NCBI GenBank assembly: GCA_044433285.1
Contig: JAWXTU010000056.1
Coordinates: forward strand, 1 to 15,291
Length of the DNA stretch: 15,291 nt
From: Aphodosoma sp044433285
Lineage (GTDB): Bacteria; Bacteroidota; Bacteroidia; Bacteroidales; Paludibacteraceae
Direction of reading: 5' to 3'
The notes under the pieces are model-generated. The model was not told where the DNA came from. It saw only the letters and a list, made by a program, of their open reading frames with translations, and made no database searches. This document shows positions 1 through 9,081 of the stretch, piece by piece; the stretch's first letter is position 1; each line of letters starts with the position of its first letter. The position numbers were made by a program, and so were the translations under genes.

Positions 1-221
1 AAATCGTTTAGTGGTATTTTGTTATTTTTAGGTTTGACATTTTTATTATCATACATATTCTTCATGTTAAACAACCAGATACTGAAGTATGGGCTACGAA
101 TAATGCATTAACCTACTATGTAATTCGTTTTCTTATGGTGATTCTACAGACTACAGTTATTTTGTATCGCTTATTAAATAAAATTAGAGAGGTCTCTTGG
201 CTTCTTTACGCTAAAAAATAA
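1..221 (+). CDS. 3' end of an upstream gene, probably membrane-associated, possible frameshift
   Basis: The product cannot be assigned. Two frames look protein-like in succession. The frame starting at base 1 reads a hydrophobic stretch (SGILLFLGLTFLLSYIFF) typical of a membrane span, then stops at 109-111. The frame ending at TAA 219-221 is open from base 12, has no ATG before base 133, and reads a plausible C-terminus (a hydrophobic segment around YYVIRFLMVILQTTVILY and a basic tail ending LLYAKK). Its stop overlaps the ATG of the next gene (TAATG), as seen elsewhere in this operon, which favours it as the real end. The simplest reading is one gene with a one-base deletion (or similar) between about bases 36 and 80, either real or a sequencing error. 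In this context a flippase, acyltransferase or other polysaccharide membrane protein is likely, but nothing specific is visible. Confidence 0.4.
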
Positions 222-1441
222 TGAAAAGACTTTTATTTTTACTATCTGGAAATATCTCGACAACACCGAGAGCTTTGAAATCCATTCAAGCTGCCATACA
301 ACAAGGATATTCCGTAGATTTATATTTGGTGAGTCGTACCGAAAAATGGAAACGACTAGATGAAGATATTCTATCTTCTTTACCATGCACAGTACATTAT
401 GTGCCTTTCAAGAAAGAAGATGGAATGTGTACATGGTTGTTTGTTGGATTTTTGCATAAAATAGCACTTTATCTGGCTAAGTTTATTAAAAACAACATGA
501 CCATTAATGCGTTTGCTTCTTCTAAGATCAATATATTGTATTATTATAGGCTACAAAGAGTGAAAGAGCGATATGATTTAGTTCTGGGGTATAGCGGCAT
601 GTACTATCCGGCATTCTTATATGCAGCCAAACAATCTATTCCATTTGCATTTGATATGGAGGATTATCATCCGGGTGAGGTGATTTATCACGTTAACAAA
701 GGGGAAGAAGTACAACGGAGAATAAAGATGTTTAAATCGATTTTACCAAAAGCATCTTATGTATCTTATGGTTCACCTCTGATAGAAGAAAAAACGACAG
801 ACCTGTTGAAGCAAAATCGAACATCTATACCTAAAGGTTTTGCATTAAATAACACTTTTCGATATAGTGATTTTTCTTTTACTGCTTGTAACGACAACAG
901 AGTACATTTTGTTTGGTTCTCTCAAACTATTTCTTATGGTAGAGGTATTGATCTCATATTGCCAGTTTTGAACCTACACAAGGATAAAGTTAGATTGACA
1001 TTAATTGGAAATATGGACAATAACTTTTATAAAAAAGTCCTGTCTCAATATGAAAGCTTTCTTGATATAAAAGAAGCTTTACCACAAAGTAATTTACATA
1101 AAGAGATAGGCTGTTATGACATAGGACTAGCTTTAGAACAGACCGTGGACGAAAATAAATCTCTCTGCTTATCTAATAAAATATTTGCCTATTTATTATC
1201 TGGTTTGTACGTTATAGCTACATCTACCAAAGCTCAAGCTAAATTAATGAGTAGTCTATCGCATCACGGTGTAGTAGTTGATTCGACGGCAGAAAACCTT
1301 GCTCAATGTGTCAAAGATGTAATAGACCATATTCATACAATCAGAGAAGATAAAGAAAAAAGGTTTAATGATATTGCTTGCATCTCATGGGAGTCAGAGG
1401 AGAAAAAGCTGACAGATGTTTGGGCTAAATTAATAGATTGA
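221..1441 (+). CDS. glycosyltransferase, GT-B fold (GT4-like)
   Basis: A 406-residue protein with the outline of a GT-B glycosyltransferase. The N-terminus is a beta strand and loop (MKRLLFLLSGN), with DMEDYHPGE at 145-153 in the linker region. The second Rossmann half begins near 228 (VHFVWFSQT), with GRGIDLIL at 240-247 and a LTLIGN strand near 259-264. The usual GT4 E-x7-E motif is not present; the equivalent place reads SNKIFAYLLSG (318-328), close to TASKIFQTLLSG in the next gene, so the two probably belong to one subfamily. It should transfer a sugar from a nucleotide donor to the growing lipid-linked repeat unit at the cytoplasmic face of the inner membrane; donor and acceptor cannot be told. 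The start overlaps the upstream stop (TAATG) and no clear Shine-Dalgarno is seen. The next gene starts one base after the stop. Confidence 0.82.
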   Translation: MKRLLFLLSGNISTTPRALKSIQAAIQQGYSVDLYLVSRTEKWKRLDEDILSSLPCTVHYVPFKKEDGMCTWLFVGFLHKIALYLAKFIKNNMTINAFASSKINILYYYRLQRVKERYDLVLGYSGMYYPAFLYAAKQSIPFAFDMEDYHPGEVIYHVNKGEEVQRRIKMFKSILPKASYVSYGSPLIEEKTTDLLKQNRTSIPKGFALNNTFRYSDFSFTACNDNRVHFVWFSQTISYGRGIDLILPVLNLHKDKVRLTLIGNMDNNFYKKVLSQYESFLDIKEALPQSNLHKEIGCYDIGLALEQTVDENKSLCLSNKIFAYLLSGLYVIATSTKAQAKLMSSLSHHGVVVDSTAENLAQCVKDVIDHIHTIREDKEKRFNDIACISWESEEKKLTDVWAKLID

Positions 1442-1442
1442 A

Positions 1443-2702
1443 ATGAAAAAATTGTTAATCATTTATCCTCATTGGATTCCTTCTAATTTAGTGGGAGTAC
1501 AACGAGCAAGGTTAATTGCAAACTTTCTAACTGAACTAGGATGGCAACCAATTATTCTTGCAGTTCATCCGAAGCATTACGAAGAACCTTTGGTTCAAGA
1601 GTTAGAAAAAACTGTATCGGATGATGTACAAGTATATTGGTGTGAAGCTAAAAAAGTACGATCGTCTAAACGTCTTATTGGGGATATTGCACTACGTGCG
1701 TATAAACAATTAATCGCAAAGGGGATAGAAATTGCTCAATCTGAAAAGGTTGATTTTATATGGTCTCCTCTCCCATCATTTTACACAGCATTGATTGTGC
1801 GAAGAGTGCATGATGCAACAAATGTTCCTTATGGGTTAGATTATATGGATCCTTGGGTACATAATTTCCCTGGTGCCAAATTCCCCAATAAAGCATGGTT
1901 GGCAAAACGTGTAGCTATGATATTAGAACCGATTGCCGTAAAGAAAGCTTCCTTACTAACGGGAGTATCTGAGTTAAGTTATCTTCCGGTTATTGAGCGA
2001 AACCCTCATCTGCGCAATGTTGTGTGTGGTGCGATGCCATTAGGTTTTGATTCTAGTGATTACAATGCATTACCTGAAAACAAGAAGTTATTATGGAGTG
2101 ATGAATCAAATGATATTCGCCCTTTGATATATGCTGGGGCATTTTTACCTCAAGCTCACTACTATGTGAATGCTTTGTTTAAAGTGATAGCTAAATTACG
2201 GGAATGCAATGAATGGGATAATAGGATAAAACTTTATTTTGTTGGAACAGGGAATTCGCCATTAAAACATATTACTGATTATGCCTCTGACTATGGCTTA
2301 TCTGATATTGTGTATGAGAATACGGAACGAATTTCTTACTTAGAAGTACTAAACAACCTTTCTTCATCTTTTGGTATATTGGTTATTGGGAATATAGAAA
2401 AACACTATACAGCATCAAAGATCTTCCAAACTCTACTATCTGGAAAAAAAATATTGCCAATTTTCCATAAAGATAGTACTGTAGTTGAAGTTCTGAAAGA
2501 AACTAATGCGAATGAGTATTTAGTAACATATTTTCAAGAAATGGATGATGATGTTTTCTTGTCATTACTTACAGAACAAGTAAAACGATTTATTCTATCG
2601 AATAAACCATGGAATCCAAACTTGTCAACGCTGGATAAATATTCAGCAAAAGCATCAGCCACTTATTTGGTGGAACTTATAGAAAAAGCAATCGTCAAAT
2701 GA
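1443..2702 (+). CDS. glycosyltransferase, GT-B fold (GT4-like)
   Basis: A 419-residue protein. The N-terminus (IIYPHWIPSNLVGVQRARLIANFL) has the pattern of GT4 enzymes in which the acceptor-side Rossmann domain opens with a glycine-containing loop followed by R-x3-A/L helices. GLDYMDPW (131-138) lies where many GT4 proteins carry a D-x-D/R-DPW signature. The donor domain starts near 227 (PLIYAGAF) and includes LYFVGTGN (264-271). As in the preceding gene, the E-x7-E motif is replaced by TASKIFQTLLSG (323-334). Its expected role is cytoplasmic addition of one sugar to the repeat unit; the specificity is unknown. It starts two bases after the previous stop, and its own stop overlaps the next ATG (ATGA at 2699-2702), so translation of these genes is probably coupled. 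Confidence 0.85.
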   Translation: MKKLLIIYPHWIPSNLVGVQRARLIANFLTELGWQPIILAVHPKHYEEPLVQELEKTVSDDVQVYWCEAKKVRSSKRLIGDIALRAYKQLIAKGIEIAQSEKVDFIWSPLPSFYTALIVRRVHDATNVPYGLDYMDPWVHNFPGAKFPNKAWLAKRVAMILEPIAVKKASLLTGVSELSYLPVIERNPHLRNVVCGAMPLGFDSSDYNALPENKKLLWSDESNDIRPLIYAGAFLPQAHYYVNALFKVIAKLRECNEWDNRIKLYFVGTGNSPLKHITDYASDYGLSDIVYENTERISYLEVLNNLSSSFGILVIGNIEKHYTASKIFQTLLSGKKILPIFHKDSTVVEVLKETNANEYLVTYFQEMDDDVFLSLLTEQVKRFILSNKPWNPNLSTLDKYSAKASATYLVELIEKAIVK

Positions 2703-3850
2703 AGAAATTAGCAATTATATCAACTCACCCGATACAGTATAATGCTCCACTATTTAGATTATTAGCGGAATCGGAAAAATTAGATGTTCATGTGTTTTAT
2801 ACATGGAGTCAAGCTGAGGAGAGTATAGAAGATGCAGAATTTAAACAGCAAATTGTATGGGATATTCCTTTGTTAGAAGGGTATGAGTATAGTTTTGTGG
2901 AAAACATATCTACCTATCCTAAACAGCATTTTAAGGGATTGGTTAATCCAGGGTTAATACCTGCTATTGAAACGTGGGGAGCAGATGTAGTCTTGGTTTT
3001 CGGATGGAATTTCCAAAGCCATTTCAAGGCGATGCGTTATTTTAAGGGCAAAATACCTGTGTGGTTTAGAGGAGATTCAACTTTACTTAACGTAAAAAAT
3101 AACATAAAAGGCATAATTAGATATATTTCCCTTAGATGGATTTATCGTTTCGTGGATAAAGCTTTCTATGTAGGAGAAAACAATCGACACTATTTCGAGA
3201 GATACGGACTGAGAAAGCATCAGTTGCGATTTGCTCCCCATGCGGTTGATAATTGTAGATTTGGACAACCAGGTAGTGAAGAACAGAGTTTACAATGGCG
3301 TCGAGAATTAGGTTATGCTGATAATGATATTGTTATCGTATACGCGGGGAAATTTATTAAATGCAAGGGATTAGTTTCCTTTGTTAAGCAGTTCAAGAAT
3401 TATAAAGATCAATACCCAAAATCAAATTTTGAATTATTGTTGATAGGTAATGGAGAGTTGGAAGCAGAATTGAAATCTATGCAGAATAATGCTATTAAGT
3501 TCCTTACTTTTCAGAATCAAAGCAAAATGCCATTGATTTATTGTTTGGGGAATATATTTGTTCTCCCTTCAAATAGTGAAACGTGGGGATTAGGGATAAA
3601 TGAGGCAATGGCTTCAGGTCGTGCTGTTATTGTTACTAAAAATGTTGGTTGTGCAGTTGACTTGGTAGAAGATGGCAAAAATGGTTATTATTTTGACCTT
3701 GAAAACTCTGAAGCTAACATTAAAATGTTTAAAAAAATAGAGCATAGTAACTTGAAAGAGATTGGAGTAACAAATAAAATATCTATTAGTAAATGGAGCT
3801 ATAAAGAGATAGTTACATCAATTGAAAATGCAGCGTATGAGAAAGAATAA
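2699..3850 (+). CDS. glycosyltransferase family 4
   Basis: A 383-residue GT4 enzyme. The N-terminal motif STHPIQYNAPLFRLLA (8-23) is a familiar opening of a group of GT4 polysaccharide transferases. The donor domain starts near 212 with IVIVYAGKFIKCKG, where the K residues fit the phosphate-binding position. The E-x7-E motif is intact: E294 and E302 in SETWGLGINEAMASG, followed by the usual G-x-P/A-V-I strand and DGKNGYYF. It is expected to transfer a hexose-type sugar to the repeat unit with retention of configuration; the actual sugar is not readable. It overlaps the upstream gene by four bases (ATGA) and the next gene by about 14 bases. Confidence 0.92.
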   Translation: MKKLAIISTHPIQYNAPLFRLLAESEKLDVHVFYTWSQAEESIEDAEFKQQIVWDIPLLEGYEYSFVENISTYPKQHFKGLVNPGLIPAIETWGADVVLVFGWNFQSHFKAMRYFKGKIPVWFRGDSTLLNVKNNIKGIIRYISLRWIYRFVDKAFYVGENNRHYFERYGLRKHQLRFAPHAVDNCRFGQPGSEEQSLQWRRELGYADNDIVIVYAGKFIKCKGLVSFVKQFKNYKDQYPKSNFELLLIGNGELEAELKSMQNNAIKFLTFQNQSKMPLIYCLGNIFVLPSNSETWGLGINEAMASGRAVIVTKNVGCAVDLVEDGKNGYYFDLENSEANIKMFKKIEHSNLKEIGVTNKISISKWSYKEIVTSIENAAYEKE

Positions 3851-4988
3851 AGTATTGGCAATATTTGGAAATGTTGTAAATTTTGGTCAAGAACGCAGTA
3901 ATACTGAGGTGTTTAGGTTGTTAATTAATGATGGATATGATGTTTTATCTCTTGTTAATGATCGAGGTTTTCATTGGCATTTGCAATCAAATTTTGACCA
4001 ATTCAAGATCCCATATCAGAAGATTCGTTTCCCTTGGGGGGTAAGTAAGAAATCATCCAAAAAACACTTATGTCAATGGGTAATAGATGTAATATTTAAC
4101 AATATTCAGTTTATTTTCTATTATTTGAAGTTTCGTCCTGATTACATTCATTTCGGGAATGAATATATGTTTAAAACTCTTTTTTTACCTTTAATATTTG
4201 TTAGAGCAAAAATTATTTTTCGATTAGGAGATGAGCCTACAATTAATTACGCTCACAACAAATTATTATGGAAATATATCATTTGTAAAAAAGTAAAAAC
4301 ATTTGTTTGTGTCTCAAAGTTTATTCAAAATAAATTAAAAACTTGTGGGAGAATTCCTTCAGTTCAAAATAATGATAAAGTAATATATAATTTCCCTCCC
4401 AATAGAATACAGTCTGAACCAATAAAGAGTGAAAACAAACTATTTACAATAGGATTTATTGGGCAAATTAGTGAGAATAAAGGGGTTGCTATTCTTGCAC
4501 AAGCAGCAGTAGTATTATGTAAAAAATATCAAGACATATGTTTTGTTTTTGCTGGAGCTATTGACGATAATTTGTTCGCAAAAGAAGTTTTAGAATCCAT
4601 TAATAAAGAAAGTCAGTCTGTGCAACAACGCATATCATTCATCGGACTTATTGATGATGTAGCGTTATTTTATAGTAACCTAAACATTTGTATAACTCCT
4701 TCTATTTATCGAGAAGCGTTAGGTAATGTTATTGTAGAAGCAAAACTTTATGGGAAACCTTCTGTAATATTTAAAACAGGAGGTATGCCTGAACTAATAC
4801 ACCATTGTGAAGATGGTTATATTTGTTCAGACAAGACCTTGGAAGCTTTAATTGAAGGAATAGAATATTATATAAAGAATCCGATTAAATCTGAGGAGCA
4901 TGGCCAAAATGCTTTTAAATCAATTAAAGAAATGGGGCTTGATTATGAATCTTTCAAAGCCAAATGGTTTAATGTATACCCTTTATAA
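3837..4988 (+). CDS. glycosyltransferase family 4
   Basis: A 383-residue GT4 enzyme when started at ATG 3837 (MRKNKVLAIFGN). Longer versions from TTG 3822 or ATG 3828 add only a few residues ahead of the first strand; 3837 is preferred because the conserved beta-1 strand then follows a short basic lead, as in its neighbours. The donor domain begins near 203 (FTIGFIGQISENKG), with FVFAGAIDD near 236-244. The E-x7-E motif is E293 and E301 in REALGNVIVEAKLYGKP, then GGMPELI, a typical nucleotide-sugar-binding stretch. The gene is very AT-rich: bases 4141-4200 contain only 13 G or C in 60. It starts inside the end of the previous gene, which suggests translational coupling. The donor sugar is unknown. 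Confidence 0.9.
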   Translation: MRKNKVLAIFGNVVNFGQERSNTEVFRLLINDGYDVLSLVNDRGFHWHLQSNFDQFKIPYQKIRFPWGVSKKSSKKHLCQWVIDVIFNNIQFIFYYLKFRPDYIHFGNEYMFKTLFLPLIFVRAKIIFRLGDEPTINYAHNKLLWKYIICKKVKTFVCVSKFIQNKLKTCGRIPSVQNNDKVIYNFPPNRIQSEPIKSENKLFTIGFIGQISENKGVAILAQAAVVLCKKYQDICFVFAGAIDDNLFAKEVLESINKESQSVQQRISFIGLIDDVALFYSNLNICITPSIYREALGNVIVEAKLYGKPSVIFKTGGMPELIHHCEDGYICSDKTLEALIEGIEYYIKNPIKSEEHGQNAFKSIKEMGLDYESFKAKWFNVYPL

Positions 4989-5005
4989 ATATTAGTTTTC
5001 GATAT

Positions 5006-6397
5006 ATGAATCATATAAAATATATGCTTTCACAAGCTATTGTTTGGATTGGATTGGCGTTTACGCTTTTATCGTTATTTGGTCCGAATCCATTGTTATG
5101 TATACCGTCATTTATTTCGTTGTACTTTATAGTAAACAACCTTGTAATCTCGAAATATTTGACAGCATTCATAGTAGCTTTTTTATATCAATGGATGCAG
5201 GTTTCCATAAAAATACTATATGCCACAGTTACATTTACAGATATAGCACGATTGACAAAATTTCCATCGAATATTATTGAGGCTTACATATTATCGTCCA
5301 TAGCATTGATTGTTGTGTCTTATGGTATTTCTATACAATTAAAAAAAATAAAACTATCGGATATGGAAGTTGAATGTGCCTTAAAAAGAGTGCATTTTAA
5401 AAGTGTTGTTATACTATATTTGTGTATGGGTATAATAACTGAAGGTCTGATGCTTATTCCTGGCTTTTTTCAATTTTCGGTCATGACTGCTGGTTTTAAA
5501 TGGGGTTTATTCTACTTATTATTTATTTACTGCCATACACAAAAACGTTATAAAGCATTATTGTATCTAATAATAACATATGAAATTGGTATAGGCTTTT
5601 TTTCGTATTTTGCTAGTTGGAAGACAGTGATTTTTTATATTTTAATTGGGTGTTTTTCTGTATTACGGATTAATTCAAAAAGAGTTTTATCCTTAATTAT
5701 TGCTAGTTGCATAGTTATTTATGTCGCATTAATATGGACGGGAGTTAAGGGAGAATATCGTTCATTTATATCAGGGGATAACAAACAATCTGTTGTCGTA
5801 TCAAGCACTGATGCGTATAATAAACTATTTGAGCTTGCATCTGACTTCCAACTTACAGACAAAGTTAGTAGCTCTTTACTCGATCGAATGTCATATATCG
5901 ACTATTTTTCATCTTGCCTTGCATATGTACCAGAAGAACAGCCTTATGAAACTGGGAATCTAACATTAGCGGCAATTAAACATATTTTTATGCCTCGTGC
6001 ATTATTCCCTAATAAACCCATAATTGATGAATCCTCCCATCTTACAAAATATACAGGTGTATTTTATTCGAATTATAGCATGGGAGTGTCTTTTTCCTTG
6101 GGTTATGTAGGTGATTTTTATGTAGATTATGGATTTATAGGGATGTTCGTAGCATTATTTCTTTTAGGATTTCTCATAGGGGAAATTTTTCTAAGTATTT
6201 TTAATGGAGCACCTGACAAACTCCTGGCTGTCGCTATTTTGGGTATGGCGTTTCTCTTGTTATACAAGTTTGAGATATCAATGTTAAAGTTAATAGGTAA
6301 CATAACTGTTTTTTGGATCTTATATAGATTGTTAGAGAGATTTCTATTTCCTTATATAATACATTTTTTCATAGAACGTCCAACACATGAAGAATAA
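5006..6397 (+). CDS. wzy: O-antigen/capsule repeat-unit polymerase, Wzy-like
   Basis: A 463-residue integral membrane protein with roughly ten or more hydrophobic spans spread over the whole length (for example 10-27, 33-47, 50-66, 95-110, 135-152, 165-175, 185-221, 227-245, 370-398 and 405-440). A large polar loop at about 246-360 holds MPRALFPNKP (329-338), a signature seen in many repeat-unit polymerases, followed by GYVGDFYVDYGFIG (366-379). Hydrophobic profile, large periplasmic loop, size and position among glycosyltransferases all fit Wzy, which joins undecaprenyl-linked repeat units on the periplasmic side. Sequence conservation among Wzy proteins is low, so the call rests on topology, the PRALFPNKP motif and context. 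An 18-base gap separates it from the upstream gene, and its end overlaps the next gene by 11 bases. An O-antigen ligase-like role is the main alternative. Confidence 0.82.
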   Translation: MNHIKYMLSQAIVWIGLAFTLLSLFGPNPLLCIPSFISLYFIVNNLVISKYLTAFIVAFLYQWMQVSIKILYATVTFTDIARLTKFPSNIIEAYILSSIALIVVSYGISIQLKKIKLSDMEVECALKRVHFKSVVILYLCMGIITEGLMLIPGFFQFSVMTAGFKWGLFYLLFIYCHTQKRYKALLYLIITYEIGIGFFSYFASWKTVIFYILIGCFSVLRINSKRVLSLIIASCIVIYVALIWTGVKGEYRSFISGDNKQSVVVSSTDAYNKLFELASDFQLTDKVSSSLLDRMSYIDYFSSCLAYVPEEQPYETGNLTLAAIKHIFMPRALFPNKPIIDESSHLTKYTGVFYSNYSMGVSFSLGYVGDFYVDYGFIGMFVALFLLGFLIGEIFLSIFNGAPDKLLAVAILGMAFLLLYKFEISMLKLIGNITVFWILYRLLERFLFPYIIHFFIERPTHEE

Positions 6398-7367
6398 AAA
6401 AGAATTGATTACACTATTTTATCGAAAAAAGAGAGAAGGAGTTAATAGCATAGAAACGGTCTTTGACTCTTTGACCTCTTTATCAGACCACCACAGATTG
6501 AGTGTTCCCAGAGAAGGATCTTCAATAAAATCAATATTAAAGAATCTCTCTTTTGCATATAAAAATAAGTCAAAAATAAATCATATAACAGGAGACATTC
6601 ATTACATTGCATTGGCTTTAGGTAGAAATACAGTCCTTACTATTCATGATGTAGGATCAGCTCTTAATAGTAAAGGGCTAAAACGAGCTATGATAAGACT
6701 ATTATGGTTCACAATCCCAGCCTTAATAGTAAAAAAAATAACTGTCATCTCTCAATTCACTAAAGATGAGCTTATAAAAATTGTGCCATTTGCTAAAAAT
6801 AAGATTGTTGTAATTCATAATTCATTTAATCCAATAACAACTTTTGATAAACGAGAATTTAACAATCAACAGCCTGTAATACTACACATAGGGACTAAAT
6901 CTAATAAGAACTTAGAGCGAGTAATTGATGCAATTGCAGAGCTTAAATGCGCGCTAGTTATTTTGGGTAAATTATCTGAACAGCAAAAAGAAAAGCTATC
7001 TAAATCTAATATACATTACAAGGCTCTATATGATATATCATATCCTAAAGTAATGGAGCTATACAAAGAGTGTGATATAGTAAGTTTTCCATCACTATAT
7101 GAGGGATTTGGACTTCCTGTATTGGAAGCAAATGCCGTAGGACGTGTAATAATTGCAGGAGGCATTCAAGCCTTAAGAGAAGTTGCAAATGATTCGGCAT
7201 ATTTTGTCGACCCGTATAGTGTAAATTCTATTAGGGATGGTTTTAAGCGAGTTATTGAAGATGAAAATTTAAGAGCAAACTTAATAGATAGAGGTGTAGT
7301 TAATATAAAACGTTTCTCCGAACAAGAAATATCAAATAAATATAATCAACTATATCAAACATTATAA
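6387..7367 (+). CDS. glycosyltransferase family 4
   Basis: A 326-residue GT4 enzyme, short for the family (commonly 350-400) because the N-terminal domain is compact. Visible elements are HITGDIHYIAL (66-76), TVLTIHDVG (82-90), VISQFTKDEL (120-129, the S-x-F/x2-D/E-L pattern after the domain linker), VVIHNSFN (141-148), and ILHIGTKSNKNLERVIDAIAEL (165-186) at the start of the donor domain. The E-x7-E motif is E239 and E247 in SLYEGFGLPVLEA, and it closely matches GT4 mannosyltransferase-type enzymes; GDP-mannose is made by this operon, so mannose is a reasonable but unproven donor. It starts 11 bases before the wzy stop, and its stop overlaps the next ATG (TAATG). Confidence 0.92.
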   Translation: MKNKKELITLFYRKKREGVNSIETVFDSLTSLSDHHRLSVPREGSSIKSILKNLSFAYKNKSKINHITGDIHYIALALGRNTVLTIHDVGSALNSKGLKRAMIRLLWFTIPALIVKKITVISQFTKDELIKIVPFAKNKIVVIHNSFNPITTFDKREFNNQQPVILHIGTKSNKNLERVIDAIAELKCALVILGKLSEQQKEKLSKSNIHYKALYDISYPKVMELYKECDIVSFPSLYEGFGLPVLEANAVGRVIIAGGIQALREVANDSAYFVDPYSVNSIRDGFKRVIEDENLRANLIDRGVVNIKRFSEQEISNKYNQLYQTL

Positions 7368-8503
7368 TGGAGAAACCCAAAGTACTCATCTTTATTGATT
7401 GGTTCTCGCCAGGATATAAAGCAGGAGGACCAATCACGTCAAATGTAAACATAGTCGACCATTTATCAAATGATGTAGAATTTTATGTTATTACAAGTAG
7501 TTATGATTATCATGCTATTGCTCCATATGAAAATATAGTAGAAAATGAATGGTTGGATTATCGTGGAGCTAAAATTATGTACATTAACCCATCTTGTTTA
7601 TCTAGGAATACCTTACGATGTGCAGCCGAAGCTGCCGTTTGTGATGTATGGTATATCAATGGTATATATTCACGATATTATAGCATTTACCCTCTAATAT
7701 TAGCTAGATTACTTAAACCGAAAAAGGTGATAGTAGGTGCAAGAGGTATGTTATCTCCTCACGCTTTAGCGGTAAAATCTATTAGCAAGAAATTGTTTCT
7801 GACGATAGCAAAGATATTAGGACTATATAGAATTGCTATTTTTCATGCTACAAATTATGACGAAAAAAACTATATCCAATCTGCTATTTCAAAGAAATGT
7901 GAGGTAATAGTAGCTGAGAACCTACCAAGAAAGATGATTTTACAATCTGATGGATGCGAAAAAAATATAGACGAAGTGAGGTTGGTAAGTTTTGCACGTA
8001 TTTCACCAGAAAAGAACACCTTGTTTGCGATAAAAGCATTGACTAAATGCAATAAAAGAGTTGTATATCATATTTATGGTCAAATAAATTCAGACTCTTA
8101 TTGGCAGGAGTGCCAAGAGGTAATCAATAGTTTACCCTCACATATAACAGTGGAGTATAAAGGAAGTGTAGAGCCCCACGAAATGACAGAAATATACAAA
8201 AACAATCATGCTTTATATATGCCCTCAACAGGTGAAAACTACGGTCATGCTATTTTAGAGAGTTTCATGAATGGCTGTCCCGTAGTAATCAGCAACAAAA
8301 CTCCTTGGTTAGATCTTGAAGAGAAAAATATTGGTTGGGACTTACCTTTGAACGAGGATCTTTATGCTGACGTAATAGATAACTTTTCTGCTATGAATGG
8401 TGACATATATAAACAAATGCGCCAAGACGTAGTTGCTTTCATAAGCGAATACCTCAATAATAGCGAAACAAGGAATCGCTATCTAAACATGTATAAATTA
8501 TAA
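7367..8503 (+). CDS. glycosyltransferase family 4
   Basis: A 378-residue GT4 enzyme. The N-terminus VLIFIDWFSPGYKAGGPI (6-23) has the glycine-rich acceptor-side loop common in exopolysaccharide transferases that start with a P-G-Y/x-K-A-G-G-P motif. GARGMLSPHAL (124-134) and FHATNYDE (159-166) precede the linker. The donor domain opens at VRLVSFARISPEKN (204-217). The E-x7-E motif is E290 and E298 in TGENYGHAILESFMNGCPVV, followed by SNKTPWLDL, which resembles other capsule GT4 proteins in this position. It should add one sugar to the repeat unit in the cytoplasm; the donor is unknown. The ATG shares a base with the upstream stop, and five bases separate its stop from the acetyltransferase gene. 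Confidence 0.92.
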   Translation: MEKPKVLIFIDWFSPGYKAGGPITSNVNIVDHLSNDVEFYVITSSYDYHAIAPYENIVENEWLDYRGAKIMYINPSCLSRNTLRCAAEAAVCDVWYINGIYSRYYSIYPLILARLLKPKKVIVGARGMLSPHALAVKSISKKLFLTIAKILGLYRIAIFHATNYDEKNYIQSAISKKCEVIVAENLPRKMILQSDGCEKNIDEVRLVSFARISPEKNTLFAIKALTKCNKRVVYHIYGQINSDSYWQECQEVINSLPSHITVEYKGSVEPHEMTEIYKNNHALYMPSTGENYGHAILESFMNGCPVVISNKTPWLDLEEKNIGWDLPLNEDLYADVIDNFSAMNGDIYKQMRQDVVAFISEYLNNSETRNRYLNMYKL

Positions 8504-8508
8504 TAATT

Positions 8509-9060
8509 ATGAACAAAGTTAATCTTTCTGAATACAACAATTCTTGGTTTAATATTGGAGCAAGGAAATTAACTGTAATTATATGGTACTTTGTTAATAC
8601 ATTATTTCTGAATTGTGGGTGGAATCCATCCTCAAAATTAAGAGTAACGTTACTTAGACTATTTGGTGCAAGTATAGGTAAAGGCGTGGTAATTAAGCCT
8701 TCAGTAAATATCAAATATCCCTGGAACTTAACAATTGGAGATTACTCGTGGATTGGTGAGAATGTGTGGATAGACAACTTAGTTCAAATTAGTATAGGTT
8801 CAAATGTTTGTATCAGTCAAGGAGCTATGTTATTGTGTGGAAATCATAACTATAAACTGTGTTCATTCGATTTAATTGTCAAAACTATTAAAATCGAAGA
8901 TGGAGCATGGATTGGTGCAAAATCAATCGTATGTCCTGGTGTTGTTGTAGGATCGCATAGTGTTCTTGCTGTAGGTTCTGTATCATCGAAGAATCTAGAT
9001 CCCTACTATATTTACAAGGGTAACCCTGCAGTAAAAATTGCAAAAAGAGAAATAATATAA
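8509..9060 (+). CDS. WcaF-like sugar O-acetyltransferase (left-handed beta-helix)
   Basis: A 183-residue hexapeptide-repeat acyltransferase of the size and layout of WcaF, the colanic acid acetyltransferase. After an N-terminal helical part (LTVIIWYFVNTLFLNCGWNP, 21-40, characteristic of WcaF-like proteins), the hexapeptide repeats run from about 54 to 155 (ASIGKGVVIKP, LTIGDYSWIGENVWID, ISIGSNVCISQGAML, IEDGAWIGAKSIVCPGVVVG). The catalytic histidine is probably H113 in GNHNY. The C-terminus has GNPAVKI (171-177), the usual end of this fold. It is expected to move acetyl from acetyl-CoA to a hydroxyl of a sugar in the repeat unit. WcaF neighbours gmd and fcl in the enterobacterial colanic acid locus, and the same trio occurs here. 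Related serine or maltose acetyltransferases are less likely because of the WcaF-type N-terminus. Confidence 0.88.
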   Translation: MNKVNLSEYNNSWFNIGARKLTVIIWYFVNTLFLNCGWNPSSKLRVTLLRLFGASIGKGVVIKPSVNIKYPWNLTIGDYSWIGENVWIDNLVQISIGSNVCISQGAMLLCGNHNYKLCSFDLIVKTIKIEDGAWIGAKSIVCPGVVVGSHSVLAVGSVSSKNLDPYYIYKGNPAVKIAKREII

Positions 9061-9081
9061 TATTTAGTATTTCCATAATTT

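Noticed and set aside
3822..3836. Longer starts (TTG 3822, ATG 3828) for the fourth glycosyltransferase
   Set aside because: They add only MKMQR ahead of a normal N-terminus; ATG 3837 gives the expected short lead before the first strand.
5044..5280. Second + strand frame inside the wzy-like gene
   Set aside because: It is overlapped by the polymerase, which has consistent membrane spans here; the short frame has no family signal.
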